Positions 10,789-24,139 of a DNA stretch of 64,000 bases are shown one piece after another (within the stretch, counting starts at the first letter, position 1; every line of letters starts with the position of its first letter). The notes beneath the pieces are model-generated. The model did not search any database, was not told where the DNA came from, and was given only the letters and a program-made list of their open reading frames with translations. Both the position numbers and the translations under genes were made by a program. The DNA is from Scalesia atractyloides (taxonomy: Eukaryota > Streptophyta > Magnoliopsida > Asterales > Asteraceae): positions 45,520,869 to 45,584,868 of the forward strand of contig CAMTDV010000018.1 of NCBI GenBank assembly GCA_947069175.1, written 5' to 3'.

Positions 10789-13700
10789 GACTCCCGCTTG
10801 GATATCGTCTTCGTCTTTTATCAGTCTCTAAAACTTTGTCTTCAATAAAACTTAAACGTGAACGACCGAAGAAGTTTTTGTACGGCTTCTTTCGTCTTTC
10901 AAGCTTTGGATCTGGCGTCTGATCAGTAGGTGGCACTTTAATCATAAATTGATACCTTCTGAGCCTTGCCGCCCTACCTCTTTCATTAATCTCTTTGATA
11001 CGCTTCTCTTCTTTAAAAAAATCTACTCGTTCAAGATCCCTCCAGCTCGATTCCCACATCCTACCAGAGTTAACTTCTCGTGCATAGCAAACATTCACAA
11101 CCCTCTAATATTGCATTGCTTGTTCTTTCTCACGTTCTTCGAAAACAATCTTGCTGTAGAACAAACCCTTGATGTCTTCTTTTGAGCAATTTACTAGCCA
11201 CATCGGGTCTAGTATCCTTATTGTTCTCCACAACCATCTCAGTCCTTGAACTCCAAACATTTTCCTTAGTAATATCCAGATGATCTTCAAACCGTAGCAC
11301 GATCACAACTTCACAAGTATTAGGATCAATCTGCCACCACTTAAACAACGGATAAAAGTTCTGTTCGATCGGCATCAAAGGCATGTTCCTCATCGCTCTT
11401 GGGCGTTTCATGATCAACGTAGTGTCTTTCTCCCCTGTCTTCTTGTTTGTTTTGATACGATGCTTCGGTATAAAAGGCTTCTAGTATTTGAATCCTTGTG
11501 ATACTTCAAATTTGATCTTTTTCCAAAGTAACTAATCAATGAACTTCATATGGTATGTAACATTCCTTGTTTGAACAAGTTCTTCAACACCCAGTAAGGA
11601 AGTGTCTTGAAATCTGCCAGATATTTGAAGTATTGAACTCCAAATTCCCGTTTGATGCCATACAGATTCAGTTCTTTAAACCACCCCCAACTCAGAATAT
11701 CTCCCAACGACACATCTTTGTCTCTGGTAAAGAATGCTAGAGGACGTCGAAACTTTCGTTCATGTGGCATTTCTTTAAACCAGGATTTCTTAGCTTGAGC
11801 GATCTCCTCCTTTGTCATTAGCTTAGGAACTTTTCCATCACGTATCGATTCTTTGATCTTTTCTTTCAGCATATCCTCATTCAGCTATTTGTACATCTCC
11901 TCGAAAGTAGGAAAACTATCTGTATTAGGACCAACGTACTTCTTAGCTTCGTCTTTCTCATAATCATAGGACCAATCTTCCACTATAACTCTGTTATACT
12001 CATCTGCCTCGTATCTTCGTTGATAATGATACTCATTAGCCTCAAATGTATTCACGTTAAGAACTTGCTCTTCGAAATCAAAATCAAATGATTCTGCATC
12101 AACATCGATCAACTTTGCTAAATCCTCTTTGGATAGTTGTGCACGAACTCACCTTCTTCAACGTTATGTTCAAGCATAAGTATCAACGGCTTTATCGGAA
12201 CTGCAGTAATAGGCTGTGCAAAAGTAATAAAATTAGACATATCAACTTCATCTGACGGCCCTGCTTGCCCTGACTTCCCCGGATTTTGATCATTCATAAC
12301 ATTCGCCTCATCATTCAGTAGATTAGAGAAGGCAAAACTTTCATTAACTTTTGCATCAACCACCTTTCTCCCTGTACCACTAGGATCATCATCATTTCCT
12401 CCATCATGATCAGAATCATCTTTCGGATCATCTTTTGGTGGTTCATCATCTTCAGCTTCATCATCGTCCTTTCCTTCAGTAATAGTTACAGTATTAGAAG
12501 GCTTGATAGATTCGTCAACCTTAAAAATCTCGGACTCCGAAGCTTTCTCAACATTTTCATCAATAGGCTTTTCAGTAGCTTCAGAAGATTATGGTGCATC
12601 ACCCTCAACAACTTTGCCTTTGCCACTCTCTGCAAGCTCTTTCTCAGCTCTTTCTTTCGCTTCTTGCCTATCCAACCGATCGTATTCAGCAATAAAATCA
12701 ATTCCAAGGCTGTTAGACAACACTTTTTGCATCCTTGTAAATCTTCTATCATTTAGGGCTTCTGTTGTTTTCAGCTCATCAATCTCTATCTGTAGCTTTT
12801 CATTGGCATCTTGTAAGCTTTCAACCAGTGCCTTGAAGAATTCACGATCACTTTCCAAAACTTTGATCTTATCTTCCATCATTTCCTTCTCAACAGAGCT
12901 TTGATTAACTTTCTTGATTAGCTCGGCCTTTTCTTCTTCATTCTTTTGAACTTTCTCTTCTAAGATCTTGACACGCTTTTCAAGAATATCAACGTCTGAT
13001 TCAGGAAAGAAATCATCTAGATATTGAAGATCTACCAGCACATTTGGAATACCACCAAATATATTTGACTTTGGAGTTTTTGGTGTCGATTTAGGAGAAG
13101 CAGCCTTTGGAGTAGATTTCTTTGGAGTTGAGCTTTCAGGATGAACATTTTTAGGATCAAGAGATTGAATCACCAGAACTTCAAGTAAAACAGTCTCAGG
13201 AGGTTCTTGTGTAACTCCTGGACGTTCTGCTTCAGCTGTGATATAAACAGGAGGTTCTTGTGTAGGAGGTTCTTGTGTGACTCCTTTATCCTATGCACCA
13301 GAAGGTTCTTGTGTGACTTCTGTGCTCTTTGGCTTTCTAGCATATCTCCTACTTGCTGGTTTCTGAGCTTTCTTTTTTTCTTTCCTTTTGTCTGTGGAGA
13401 CCCTGTAGTCTTCTTAGATATTTCTGTTGCTGAAGACTTTGTTCGTCTTGCTTTCCTTTTCGGTCTCTCTTCGTCAGACTCTTTTTCTAATTCAGGCTCG
13501 TAATCGGCATCGCCTTTAGTTAATCTTTCCTTTCAGCTTCGGTATCAACAATCTTTTGCCTTTTGTTAAGTGAATCATCTGATTCTTCACCTTTGTCAGA
13601 AGTAGCCGATATAACATCATCTTGTTGAGTACCTATCTCGGTATCTTGGCTTTCTGTGTTAGCAGCAACACTAGAACCAGCTTCACCTTGAATATTTTCT

Positions 13701-15178
13701 GGCTCATTTTCATCTATAAGCATACTGTCTGCTTTCTTAGATACACGCTTCTTTTTCTTTTCAACTTCAGCCTTTAGAAACCATTCGCTGCGAGCTTTAG
13801 GCTTGAACGTTATAAACCATTCATTTTCAGCATTTAATTCTTGTTCATCACCACTACCAATTTTCATTCTTCAATGCCTCAAACAGTGGTTTTGCTACTG
13901 GTGCTGAAACCTACTTTTGAAATTTGATTAACTTCTTCACAGTGGTTTCATCAAGATGACTAAAGTACAAGATATCATTTGGATCAAGTGCAATGTCTGT
14001 AAACTTCTCATCGATAAGCATTTGCACGAATCTTGGATATAAACACAATCTTGTATCCACCATATTCTTTGACATGTGAGTAAACACGAGTTTTGAATAA
14101 TTTAACCGCTTTTTCTAGATCAACGTCGTAGATTTGCAAGCCATATAGTCTTGTACATCATCGAGACCTGCTTTTCTATGGCTGAAAGTATGTATGATCA
14201 CGTGCATGAGAAGCTTGTAAGGGTTTGGAACTTCCCCTTTCTTTAGAGTAGGCTTATTAATGCTTCCTTTGTAGCCCATTCGATAAAAACATCCAGGAAC
14301 CATCTTCTCATCAAGAAAAATCGAATCATCTTTGTCGTCGTTGAACTGTAAAATCCTTTGGATATCTTCTTCAGTGACCGTGATTTCTTTATTCTCGTCT
14401 CCGACTTGACCTGGCGAAGTAATAGTCTTCTTATCATCACTAATACTTCAATTCATCCAGAAATGATATGTGTGTGATCGATACGACACCGTTCTTTCAG
14501 TGATAGCGTGATGTATCGGATATTCCTTCAGAAACTTCAAAATGCTATCATATTCCTTTAGCGATTGACACAACGCCTTGTCAAGAGTAATACATGTGTT
14601 GTGAAACTTAGAAAAATCCATCGTGATTACCCTTGCTGGAACTAGAACTTGAAAATCGACGCAAAACATTAAGCATGCATTTCGAGAAATAGTTACACAT
14701 TTTTCATCATTTTACATCAAGTTTTACAAACAGATTTTTAAAGTTCGCCCAAACATGTCACAATAACATGTTCAACAATATAGCATAAGTTCGGGCAAAC
14801 TTAATGTTAAACAACTCAACTTAATTCCCTAAGTTCGATCGAACATCCAAAAAAATTCTCAATATCAATTCTTAAGCTAAGTTCGGTCGAACTAAACGAT
14901 TGAACATGGATCTTATTGTTTTAGGATACAAGTTTGGCCGGACTTGATGAACAAGTTCGGGCGAACTTGTCATCTTCTCCATCAACACATGCAACAACTG
15001 ATACGGCCAATCTGATTAAATCCATTTCAAATCGATAGTCGTTTCATGTTGTTTTTACAGTTATAAGTCCAATTTGTCCACAAAAGCCCTAGATCTACCA
15101 ATTTTAACAACTTTTAGATCTTAGTTAAGCATTTAGGTTCAATTCATGGTTCAAATTGTGATTTCTCACCTCAGCCAT
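10763..15178 (-). pseudogene. E2 third ORF (function unknown), with probable intron, broken
   Basis: Sense runs from 15178 downwards. A probable first exon ATGGCTGAG (15170-15178) is followed by a consensus donor GTGAGA; the main exon starts near 14650. The N-terminal domain (14115-14650) has CITLDKALCQSLKEYDSILKFL and TERTVSYRSH. Then come an acidic linker (13520-13867), a Thr/Pro/Lys repeat linker and long coiled coil (12589-13173), an acidic stretch, and a conserved C-terminal domain (10763-11872) with MRNMPLMPIEQNFYPLFKWW and TDQTPDPK. Several stops and frameshifts break it. The last frame reads through the polypurine tract 26 bp into the LTR. I recall similar proteins in Asteraceae annotated with poorly supported names; I assign no function. 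No membrane segment or signal peptide was seen. Confidence 0.75.
10789..10803 (-). other. E2 polypurine tract
   Basis: The minus strand reads ATCCAAGCGGGAGTC directly before the 3' LTR. The purine run has one C interruption (AAGCGGGAG); E5 has AAGGGGGAG and E6 AAGGGGAG in the same place. Confidence 0.85.
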
Positions 15179-15491
15179 TGAGAGTGATGTGCAAATCACC
15201 ACAATCAATCAAAAATTTGGCATAATAACGGCACTTAATTGTCAATTTTGAACAATCGCACAATTTTTCTAAGTTCGCTCAGAGAGTTTTGAAGAACACA
15301 TACTGAAGTTCGGCCGAACTTGCTTTCCATTTATAATATAGCAAGTTTGGGCGAACTTGTAAGCCCAAGTTATGAAGCCCATGGTAACTCCGGGCGAACT
15401 TACACAAGATTCAACAATTTCATTTATGTTTGGTCAAACTTGTTTCATTGCAAATCTTCTGATCTGTTTAAGCAAGTTCGGCCGAACTTGC
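14739..15491. repeat. E2 palindromes and TATA-like box upstream of and within the third-ORF intron
   Basis: Palindromes with core AAGTTCG-NN-CGAACTT include 14786-14803 (one mismatch), 14951-14970 (perfect ACAAGTTCG arms), 15306-15321, 15343-15358 and 15472-15491 (perfect GCAAGTTCG arms), plus degenerate ones. A minus-strand TATATTATAAAT (15329-15340) lies between two of them, at the place equivalent to TATAAATA at 48185-48192 in E6. The lower-coordinate palindromes fall inside the probable intron. Confidence 0.8.
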
Positions 15492-16887
15492 CTAAACCAA
15501 GTTTGAATTTTTCAAAATTTTGCAATTAAGTCCCTGAACTTTTCTCATTTTACCAGTTCTGAAAATCCACTCAGTTGACCAAGTCCAAGCTAATGACCTT
15601 GGTTAACCGATTTGTCTACCGAGTCCAAGTTAATGACCCTGGTTTGATCTGTTATGAACAAACTATTGACTTTTTCAAAAATCAAAGTTTCAAATTAATG
15701 AACTTTTTATCGTTTTGGCTTTCAGTTTTTACAGATTAGCTCCCAGTCCGTTGTCAATTAGATTCCCACCAGTTTAGCACCTTACCCGACTTCGAAGACC
15801 TGCTTTCCAACTTTGGTTTGCTGCAAACAATGTATAAACAAAATCGCTTTGTATTTTGTAAGTTTATGCTAAAACACATTGAAAATCTTTTTGGTTTTAA
15901 TCTGTAAAACAGATAAACTATGTACAGGACAATGTAAACTATGTACAAACTTATTTACATACATATTTTTGTGAATTCATCTCTAAGGATCATATCAGTT
16001 TATTGACACATATCACCAGTACCCTTGACCTTTAGATGAATTTATGTTTTAAACTCGTTTACCTAGATTGTCGATATGTTTGTCCATTTAAACTTCATCA
16101 CGTTTCTCAATTGTTCCAAGATATGTTAGGATATGATTTATGAAACTTGACTTAACTGTGTTTCCCACTTCTTGAATATACTCCCGAATCCATATTCCCT
16201 AGATTTCATCTTACAGGTGAATATAGCGTAATTGATATCTGTATCTGGGTTATGCGAAGCCTTGAGAGCTCAGGTTAATACCACCATATCGACAAAGAGA
16301 TGAAGGCTCGACTTAAAGGTGTGTTCCATTTAACGAATCTTTTAAGCACTAAAAATGATTAGATCTTTCGATTCTTTTCAAGTATGCATGCAATTTAGGG
16401 GTTTCTAGCGAAAGTATTATAGAAGTTCTAGGCTATTGCTTCCGCAAAATCAGAAGAACTTGTATAATACCCCAGATATCAACTATCTATAAAACCTCGT
16501 TTCTCAGAATCAGACAACCATTCAATCGAAATTTCGGAGTACTAAGTCCATATATCCAAGATGTGTTAAACCACAAGTTTAAGCAGTTGCGAAATTTAGT
16601 TTATATCTCAGAAACAATTTACTAAACATGTAAAGCCTATCGACACATCCACAGTAAGACTGGTTTATCACTTTTAAACTTTACATTTCTTTTAGCATAC
16701 TGTGATAGTCCACTGATGTACTATCATTTCCTTTTGTGACAACAAATTCTTTTTATCTTTTTCAATGTTTTTGTACTTTTTGTTTTTCATATATTTTTGT
16801 ATTTTCTCCCCCTAAAATCAAAAACATTTTTTAGGATTTTAGTTTTTTAAGAAATCCTAATCTAAAAGATAGACAAACCAATGTGGA
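15492..16887 (-). other. E2 noncoding stretch between pol and third ORF
   Basis: No believable ORF. The segment is homologous, in opposite orientation, to 46596-48075 in E6 and to 40240-41080 in E4. Shared landmarks include the TGTGGATGTGTCGATAGGC segment and the AGTACATCAGTGGACTATCA segment on the sense strand. The first 100 bp after the pol stop are rich in AAAAACA and GGGGGAG runs. Confidence 0.75.
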
Positions 16888-19800
16888 TCACATGAACTCG
16901 TCGTCTGATCCGTTTTCAACCTCAGCTTCCGCACCTGTCAGCAAATTTTTAATACCGTTAAGCCTCATGAGATATTTAAATCTTGTTAAAGGAAATGCTT
17001 TGGTATAAAAGTCAGCCTTTTGTTCATCGGTGTGGTTTTTTCTATTCGCACCAACTTCTTTTCATAGCAGTCACGAATGAAGTGATAACGAATTTCAATG
17101 TGTTCAGTGCATGAGTGATGAACAAGATTTTTCGTGATATCGATCGCTGCCTTATTATCTACAAATAAAGGCGTATCAAGAAACTGTAGACCATAATCCC
17201 TCATCTGTTGTTGAATCCAAAGGATTTGAGAACAACAGCTGGAAGAGGAAATGTATTCTGCCTCACAGCTGGAACAACAGCTTGCATTGCCATGTTACCA
17301 AACGAGTTCCGAAGAACTGGCAACCCGCGGTCGTAGATTTGGAGTTCAGCTTGTCCACCCCGAAGTCTGAGTCAGCATATCCCGTAAGGTTAAAATTGTC
17401 GTTCTTTGGATACCACAAGCTGGTTCTTGGACATCCTTCAAGTATCGGAAAATTCGCTTGACTATCTGCATGTGTGACACTCGAGGACTGCACTGGTATC
17501 TCGCACATAGGCAGGTAGGATACATGATATCTGGGCGCGATGCCGTCAGATACATCAGAGATCCTATCATCGATCGATAGAGTGTGTCATCAACTTTGGT
17601 TCCCATCTCATCAATGTAAATCCCATGATTCAGTGCCAGCGGAGTCGAAAGCGGCTTCGAGCTATCCATTTCAAACTTCTTGAGAATGTCGTGAACATAC
17701 TTTGTCTGATGAATGAATATGCCGTCTGGTAACTGATCGACCTTTAATCCAAGAAAGAATTTCATTTCGCCCATGTAGGACATCTCGAATTTCTTCTTCA
17801 TGATCTTTTCGAACTCTTTGCAAAGGCTATCATCCGTTGAACCAAATATGATATCATCCACATAGATTTGTACAATGATTATGACTTCCGACTTCTCTGG
17901 TAAACAATGTACTATCCAGTGTGCCTCTAGTAAAGCTGTTTCCAATGAGATGTTGCGATAACGTCTCATACCAGGCCCTCGAGGCTTGGTGTAACCCGTA
18001 TAAGGCTTTCTCTAGGAGATAAGCTTTGTTCTTGTTCAGCGGATCGACGAACCCTGGTGGTTGGCCAACGTACACTTGTTCAGGTAGTTTACCGTAGAGA
18101 AATGCAGATTTTACATCCAAATGGTACACCTTAAATCCAAGCAGCGAATGCAAGGAAAATGCGGATTGACTTTAATTGTACAACTGGTGCATATACTTTT
18201 GTGTAGTCAATACCCTCTTGCTGGTGGAAACCTTTGACAACCAACCGAGCTTTGTTTCTGACAATTACCCCCGATCATCCCTTTTACACTTGAAGACCCA
18301 CTTCGTATCTGTAGCTTTCTGCTTCGGTGGTAAGTCTACAAGCCTCCAAACACCCAATTTCTCGAACTGTAACAGTTCCTCTTGCATTGCTATCATCCAG
18401 TTCTCGTCACCCAGAGCTTCATTAACAGTTTTTGGCTCTATTTGAGAAATGAAACATGAATAGTAGCAGTAGTCTTGAGTAGGAGCAACTCGGGTATAGA
18501 AACAACTAAGTGCTTTGTTGATTTGGCTTCGTGTACGCACACCAGTTTGTAATTCACCTATAATATTTGTTGAAGGATGGTAAGAATATGATCTTGGCAT
18601 TTCTTCGCTAGGAACATTAACTGAGCTTTGCTGATTTGAGATGTTTTGATCAACGTTCAATTCAACATTAGGAGCACTTGATGAAGCTTCGTTCTAATTG
18701 CTCGGGCTAGCAGATTTATTTAACATGTTTATCTACTCAACTTCTTCATCCGATGAGGATTCACCATCAGCATCAAATGTCGGCGATTCATCAGAGTCAG
18801 AATTCTGATTCTGAGGTATACTAGGCACTGTTGTTGCATTTCCTGGTTCGGAAGAATCATTCGATGGAGTTATGGCAGGTGTTACTTCTGCTTCAGAAAT
18901 ACTTTCTATTTGAACACCGCTATTATTCGGACCTGCTTCGGAAGATGAAGTATCCAACGTGGGTTGATTAACCACAATTCGTCTAATGATTTGTTCTTGA
19001 TTCGCCGACTGTTGAAGATAATATAACGCTGCAATTTCTTCTTCACACGGTTCTTCCGGCAAGTCAAATGATTTCCATAGATCTTGATAATTGAACAGCC
19101 ATGCGTCACCTCTTCTTTGAATAGGATCCATATAGTTGAAGCAATCAACATGTTGTGCTTCAATTACCTTTCTCAACGAGGGAATATACACTCTTCTTAG
19201 CGGACTCGCATACCCGACACAAAAATCTTCAAGCGATTTGGCCCCGAATTTACCATCTCAATTGATTACAGTACATGGCGCACCAAATGGCTCTAAATAT
19301 TTCAAATTTGGCTTCCGTCGGTTTATCATTTCAAAACATGTCTTTTTTGATGGTTTGACAGTTAAGACCCTGTTTAGTGTGTAGCAAGCCACTGCAACTG
19401 CCTCACTCCAGAAGCTTACATGAAGTTTCGAGTCGGCAAGCATCGTTCTTGCTGTTTCGATTAAAGTTTTGTTCTTCCTTTCAGCTACACCGTTTTGTTG
19501 CGGAGTATAGGGTGCACTAAATTCGTGCAGAATTCCCTTCGCGTTGCAAAATTCTTTCATCTTATTATTCTTGAATTATGTGCCGTTGTCACTGCGGATT
19601 CGTCGGACAGGGAGATGATCAAGGTTTTCTAACTTCTTGAAAAGAATCACCAAATTTTCAAATGTTTCGTCTTTTGATTCTTGGAAGAAAACCCATGAAT
19701 AACGTGAATAGTCATCTGTGACGACCAAGCAGTATAAGTCTCCTAAAATAATTCGAACGTTCACAGGACCAAACAAATCCATATGGAGATGTTCAAGCGG

Positions 19801-20359
19801 CAACTTAATTGAATTCAGAATCTTCTTCGGATGCGACTTTTTGATCTACTTCCCCTTTTTACATTCTAGACAGTGATCAGTCATGTGGAAGCTCCGAAGA
19901 TTCACACCTCCAACCAGATCATTATGTACCAAAAAATTCATTTTACATAAACGAATGTGCCCGATTTTTTGATGCCAAAGAATAGAATCTTTCTCAGTAG
20001 CTTTCGTTACAAAACATTGTGCTGATTTTGATTATGTGGTAACAACGCCCATATCTAAGACATATAAATCATTCTCACATGGGGCTCGCATCAGAATCCA
20101 CTCATCAGGTATTTTGAAACCCGGCTTTAAGATCATACACGCCCATATCAGCAATGTAGTTCACTCGATCAAACGATACTACGCCATTGGAGAGTTTTCC
20201 CTCGGCGACAATCCTTCGACCTTGATTACCGGCAAATCCAACATATCCACCGTTAATAGCTTTAATGTCGAACAAAAGAGCTTTCATCCCTGTTATATGT
20301 CTGGACGCTCCACTATACAAAATCCACTTTGAAAGAACGGATCTTTGGAGCCCCTGCAC
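16888..20359 (-). pseudogene. pol: E2 pol (protease, integrase, reverse transcriptase, RNase H), broken
   Basis: Sense opens at GTG-CAG-GGG (20354-20359) and ends at TGA 16888-16890 after a SDDEF tail. Protease: ILYSGASRHITG near 20270-20330, where the catalytic Asp of DSGA is replaced by Tyr. Integrase core: DLFGPV, RSDNGT and NGVAERKNK (19258-19803). Reverse transcriptase: RVAPTQDYC onward, ALYGLHQASRAWYE, and an intact IYVDDIIFGST (17850-17890). RNase H: YADSDFGVD, LFVDNKAAIDITKN and HIEIRYHFIRD (16986-17400). Frames break near 20000, 19560, 19250, 18730, 18190, 17860 and 17350. The insertion of a fresh aspartate-family protease defect plus frameshifts makes it inactive. Confidence 0.88.
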
Positions 20360-20369
20360 ATATTAAAAT

Positions 20370-23084
20370 CTAGTTAAACAGTGCGAGCCAAGCCTTCTTG
20401 GTCTTGGATTTGGGATAAAAAGCTTTGTAATCATCCTCATAATCTCCATCTGAGCCTCCACTGTCAGTTACATTTTCAAAATTCACTTTATTTTTACCTT
20501 TTGTTGATTTGACAGTTTTGGTTTTGGTGTCAGATTTAGATTCTTTCTTGTTATCAGTCTTAACAAGCTCAGACTTGATAACCTCAGATGTTGTTGACTT
20601 TTTCTTAACAATCCAGGCTTGTGATTTTATGTTTGCCTTTTTGATATAAAACTTTGTTTCGTTTGCCCTGGAAGTTTCACCTTTTTCGAAAGTCGAGTTT
20701 TCAAGTTTCTTTTCAGTTTTAGGTTTAACTTCAGGTTTTGATTTATTTCTTTTCAAAATCGTGACAGGTTTTACAAACTCTGGTTGCTTTGGTTTTACAA
20801 CATCTGAACTTTCCTTTCTTCGACGATAGGTCGGCTTAGATTTCGGACACTTCCGTACAATATGACCAACTTCATTACACTTGAAGCAAGTCTGATCATC
20901 ATGTGAATGACCACTAGTGGATTTTACCTCACTTGCAGCTTTGGCCTTATCTCGAAGTTCTTTTGCTTTCTTAAACTCATCGTTTGATTGTCTTCCAATC
21001 AAACTTTCCTTGTGAACCGTGCTTGTCCCATAAACAAATTTCATGTTTTTATCTTTGTACTTGTGAAATGGTGACATTTTCTTAACCGGTTCTTCTTCCT
21101 CATCTAAACCCAACCCACCTCTCTAGTTTTCCGGATGATCACCACCCTTTCTCCAGTAGTTATTGTAATTTCTTTTGGGTTTAGAATAAAATTTCTTTTC
21201 ATTTTTCTCCAGGTCCTCTAATGTAACTTCAACCAGTTTGAACAGTTTATCAAGTTGTTCTTCTTTGACATTCCAAATCCGAAAACTATCATCAAAGTAT
21301 AATATATCAGATTCCTTAACCTTGTATATTACAATGTTAGGATCATCACATAGACAATCTTCCGATGATGTATCGTCATCTTCGGATTTCGTGTCAGAAC
21401 TGTTCAAATTCGAGGTGGCGCTCTCAAAGCTACCATCATCAGAATCATTCAGAACATTTTCAACCACATTTTTAACAACCGCATTATTGTCATCATCTGA
21501 TGTATTATAGATTACATCAATGTTCTCTGGCAACTCATTTTTCTTTTCAGATAATAACTCAATGTTGAGTGCCTTATCCATCCCATCAACAGTTTTGAGA
21601 CAATATTTCTCGCATAGGGGTGAAGGAACATTGCTGTATTCTCTACCATTTTTCTTTTTAGACCTTTTATCATTTTCTTCCGACGAAATTGTGGGAAGAA
21701 TATGATCGATGACATATGCGTTAGTTGTATAACTTCTTAAAAGTTGTTGAACACGTTTTGTTTCAATTTTCATGTCCTGTAGTTGTTGTTTGGTTTCAAC
21801 AATGGTGTTGATGTAAATATCTATTGCGTTTTGTTTATCCATTACTGTCCCTTTTAACATCCTAACAGTATCGTGTTGTTCAATATTGTTTCTATCGAGC
21901 CTGCCATAATCATTTTTCATTTTGTCATACGCTTCCTTCATTGTACGATAATCATATTTGAAATGTTCTTTATGTACTTTGAGTTCAACGATGATTTGTG
22001 ATTTTTCGGCACATTTAGCACATGGCTCGGTACATTTTGTGCAAGGTTTCTCAACCTCCACAACTTGCACTTTGACAACTTCCTTTTCGACTATCTTTAC
22101 CTCTGGACCTACCTTGGTTAGATTCGCCATCAAAACTTTATTGGAAATATCGTGAGGTTTCAGCATTCACATCTTGAACAACATCAATAACTTCTTCATC
22201 AATCGATTTCTTTTCAATCACTTGCTCCTGAGAACTTCTATCAAAGTTACCTGTAAAACTAGAAGTTGAGTTGGAAGTTAAAATACCTTGTGTCTTCATG
22301 TGAAGATAAGTCTCCTCTTCTTCCTGTTGTTGCCGATATTGTTCAAGTAGAACATTCTCCAGAGATGCTTCCTCAGCAGATGTATCTTCGACAATTTCAG
22401 GCATCAAAGCAACTCCTGTCTTCTAACCAATATAAGAGTTCCAATCAAAACCATCATCTTCATTGGTAGCTACCATCGCCTTCTCGTTATTGTTGGATGG
22501 TTTTTCTTGAATATCAACTTGAGTCTTTTTCGAAAATGGTTCATACTGTAGCGACTTCTTGTAGTATTCGTTGGCACCTCCAAATGACTCTGATTGCCCG
22601 TTGCTTCAGGATTTTTGCATTCTCTCTTGAAATGTCCTTTCTGTCGACATCTGAAATAGGTGACCTTTGTTTTGTCGAACCCTAGCTTGTTGCTTGAATT
22701 TCCGATATCTCGGCCTGTGAGCACAACAAACTTTGTCACCCTTCGAATGATAGAAAGTAAAGACCATTTTATGTCCATTAGCTCAAGTTCTTCTTCGTCC
22801 ACCTGATCGTAGTCTTCTGCAGTCATTTCTGGATTGCCAATCTTTCCGGCCACTAGACTTTCATACGAATCTAGAACTGTAGCGAGAAGAGTCATCTGTT
22901 GCTTAGCAACTTGTTCAGAAACAAGATTGTTTAAGTTGACAGCAATGTTACACTTGTACACATTCGGATCAGAATTCGTTTGTTGTTTCTGATTTGTAGA
23001 ATTTGACCCTGTGCTTGAAAAAGAAGAGCTCTGTGGACTTTGATCATATTGTGGATATGATTGATTTTGATTTTGTGGCAAATG
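20370..23084 (-). pseudogene. gag: E2 gag, C-terminal two-thirds, cut by E3
   Basis: Sense runs from the E3 insertion point (23084, at HLPQNQNQSYPQ) to TAG at 20370-20372. It shows the VNLNNLVSEQV and AEDYDQVDEEELELMDIKW block, a first knuckle CRQKGHFKREC with the leading Cys-x-x-Cys changed to YFRC (about 22620-22660), the CTKCTEPCAKC motif (about 22010-22050), the DYRTMKEAYDKMKNDYGRL coiled-coil-like block, an acidic Ser/Asp segment, and a second intact knuckle CFKCNEVGHIVRKC (about 20845-20890). The tail ends KKAWLALFN. Long frames survive at 20370-21113 and 21123-22166. Confidence 0.88.
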
Positions 23085-23485
23085 TGTTGGTGCAGAATGT
23101 CTATGTCTTAGTCTTATATCGAGTCTTTATAGATTAGATGTGAATAGGCTAACAAAATCAAGTATTTATGTAGTAGTGAGTCAAGTTCGCTGGAAAGGTG
23201 ATTGTATTGTCAAGTTCTGCCGAACATGACTAGGTTATGTTCGCCCGTACTTAGCTATTCACCAGCGAACTTAGACTAGTATAAATAGCTAGCTTGACAT
23301 TTTCATTTGTAACTTTGGTGCTCTGAGTAGCGAAACTCTGTCAAACTGGAGATTTGAAGTTTATCAATAAAATTGACGTTTAACTGATTAATTCTTGTTA
23401 TTTGGTAATCGTGTCATAATATTTCCGCTATTATGGACATTAGATATCAAATCTAGGTTCCTATGCTATCAGGATCGGTCCTACA
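23085..23485 (+). repeat. E3 5' LTR (401 bp)
   Basis: Starts TGTTGGTGCAGAATGTC and ends GGATCGGTCCTACA. TATAAATA lies at 23280-23287. Diverged palindromes (aagttctgccgaacatgac, atgttcgcccgtacttag) sit upstream of it. It is close to the E2 3' LTR in sequence and length. Confidence 0.93.
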
Positions 23486-23487
23486 AG

Positions 23488-23499
23488 TGGTATCAGAGC
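23488..23499 (+). other. E3 primer-binding site
   Basis: TGGTATCAGAGC two bases after the LTR, complementary to initiator tRNA-Met. Confidence 0.95.
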
Positions 23500-23745
23500 T
23501 CGAATAGCCTGATTTGATTGATATCAAGACAAGAACAACTCGAATTCTACTTAGTTCTTTTTATTTTCTTAACTTTTACACTAAATTGAAGAATTTACCG
23601 GCAAATTTTGTCCAAATTTGAATATATCATGTTAAATACATCATAGATAAACCCCTGAGAGTTTGGAGATTAAAATCAAACGAATTGGTGTCAAATTGTT
23701 GCAAAAACCATGTTTCAGAAAACATCATGATCGAACTTATAAGCG

Positions 23746-24080
23746 AAGTTCGGCCGAACTTGACTTAAGAATTCACTTTTTGAGTGATTTTCTATCAAGT
23801 TCGCTCGAACTTGAGAATACTTGAGGCAATTTTTGGTGAAGTCCGATCGAACTTGCACTAGTTTCATTGATTTTCTTCAAGTTCGCTCGAACTTGAACAC
23901 TATCATTGAATTCTATACTAACTTCGACCGAATTTACAAGTTTTTCTTATAAAACCAAGTATAAGTTCGCTCGAAGTTACATCAGGAAATTTTCAAATCA
24001 AACACACAAGTTCGACCGAACTTGTGTAATAAAAACTAATATTTTCATTTTTCCACTACAAGTTCGACCGAACTTGTAGT
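23746..24080. repeat. Array of eight palindromes in the E3 leader
   Basis: Centres are near 23753, 23804, 23846, 23886, 23927, 23970, 24015 and 24067 (spacings 51, 42, 40, 41, 43, 45, 52). Perfect ones are 23795-23814 (arms TCAAGTTCG), 23876-23897 (TTCAAGTTCG), 24004-24027 (ACACAAGTTCG) and 24055-24080 (ACTACAAGTTCG). The outer arm bases differ but each pairs with its partner. Confidence 0.93.
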
Positions 24081-24139
24081 AATTCTAATCCTTTTCAAAG
24101 TTTGAACGTGTTTTCAGCGTACGTGTTATGATATTCGCG

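Larger units (their letters stand above)
10388..23084 (-). mobile_element. Large Ty1/copia element E2 with third ORF, 5' end missing
   Basis: On the minus strand, from high to low coordinates: gag (truncated at 23084 by insertion of E3), pol, a 1.7-kb noncoding stretch, a third ORF, polypurine tract and 3' LTR (10388-10788). The 5' LTR, leader and gag N-terminus are not in the window. The left flanking 5 bp AGGGA (10383-10387) should be repeated at the missing end if the element carries a target duplication. E2 and E3 share gag and LTR variants (subfamily A). Confidence 0.88.

Noticed and set aside
23746..24080. Heat-shock elements (nTTCnnGAAn)
   Set aside because: The palindrome core has TTC and GAA four bases apart (TTCG-NN-CGAA), not two, so it does not match the heat-shock consensus.
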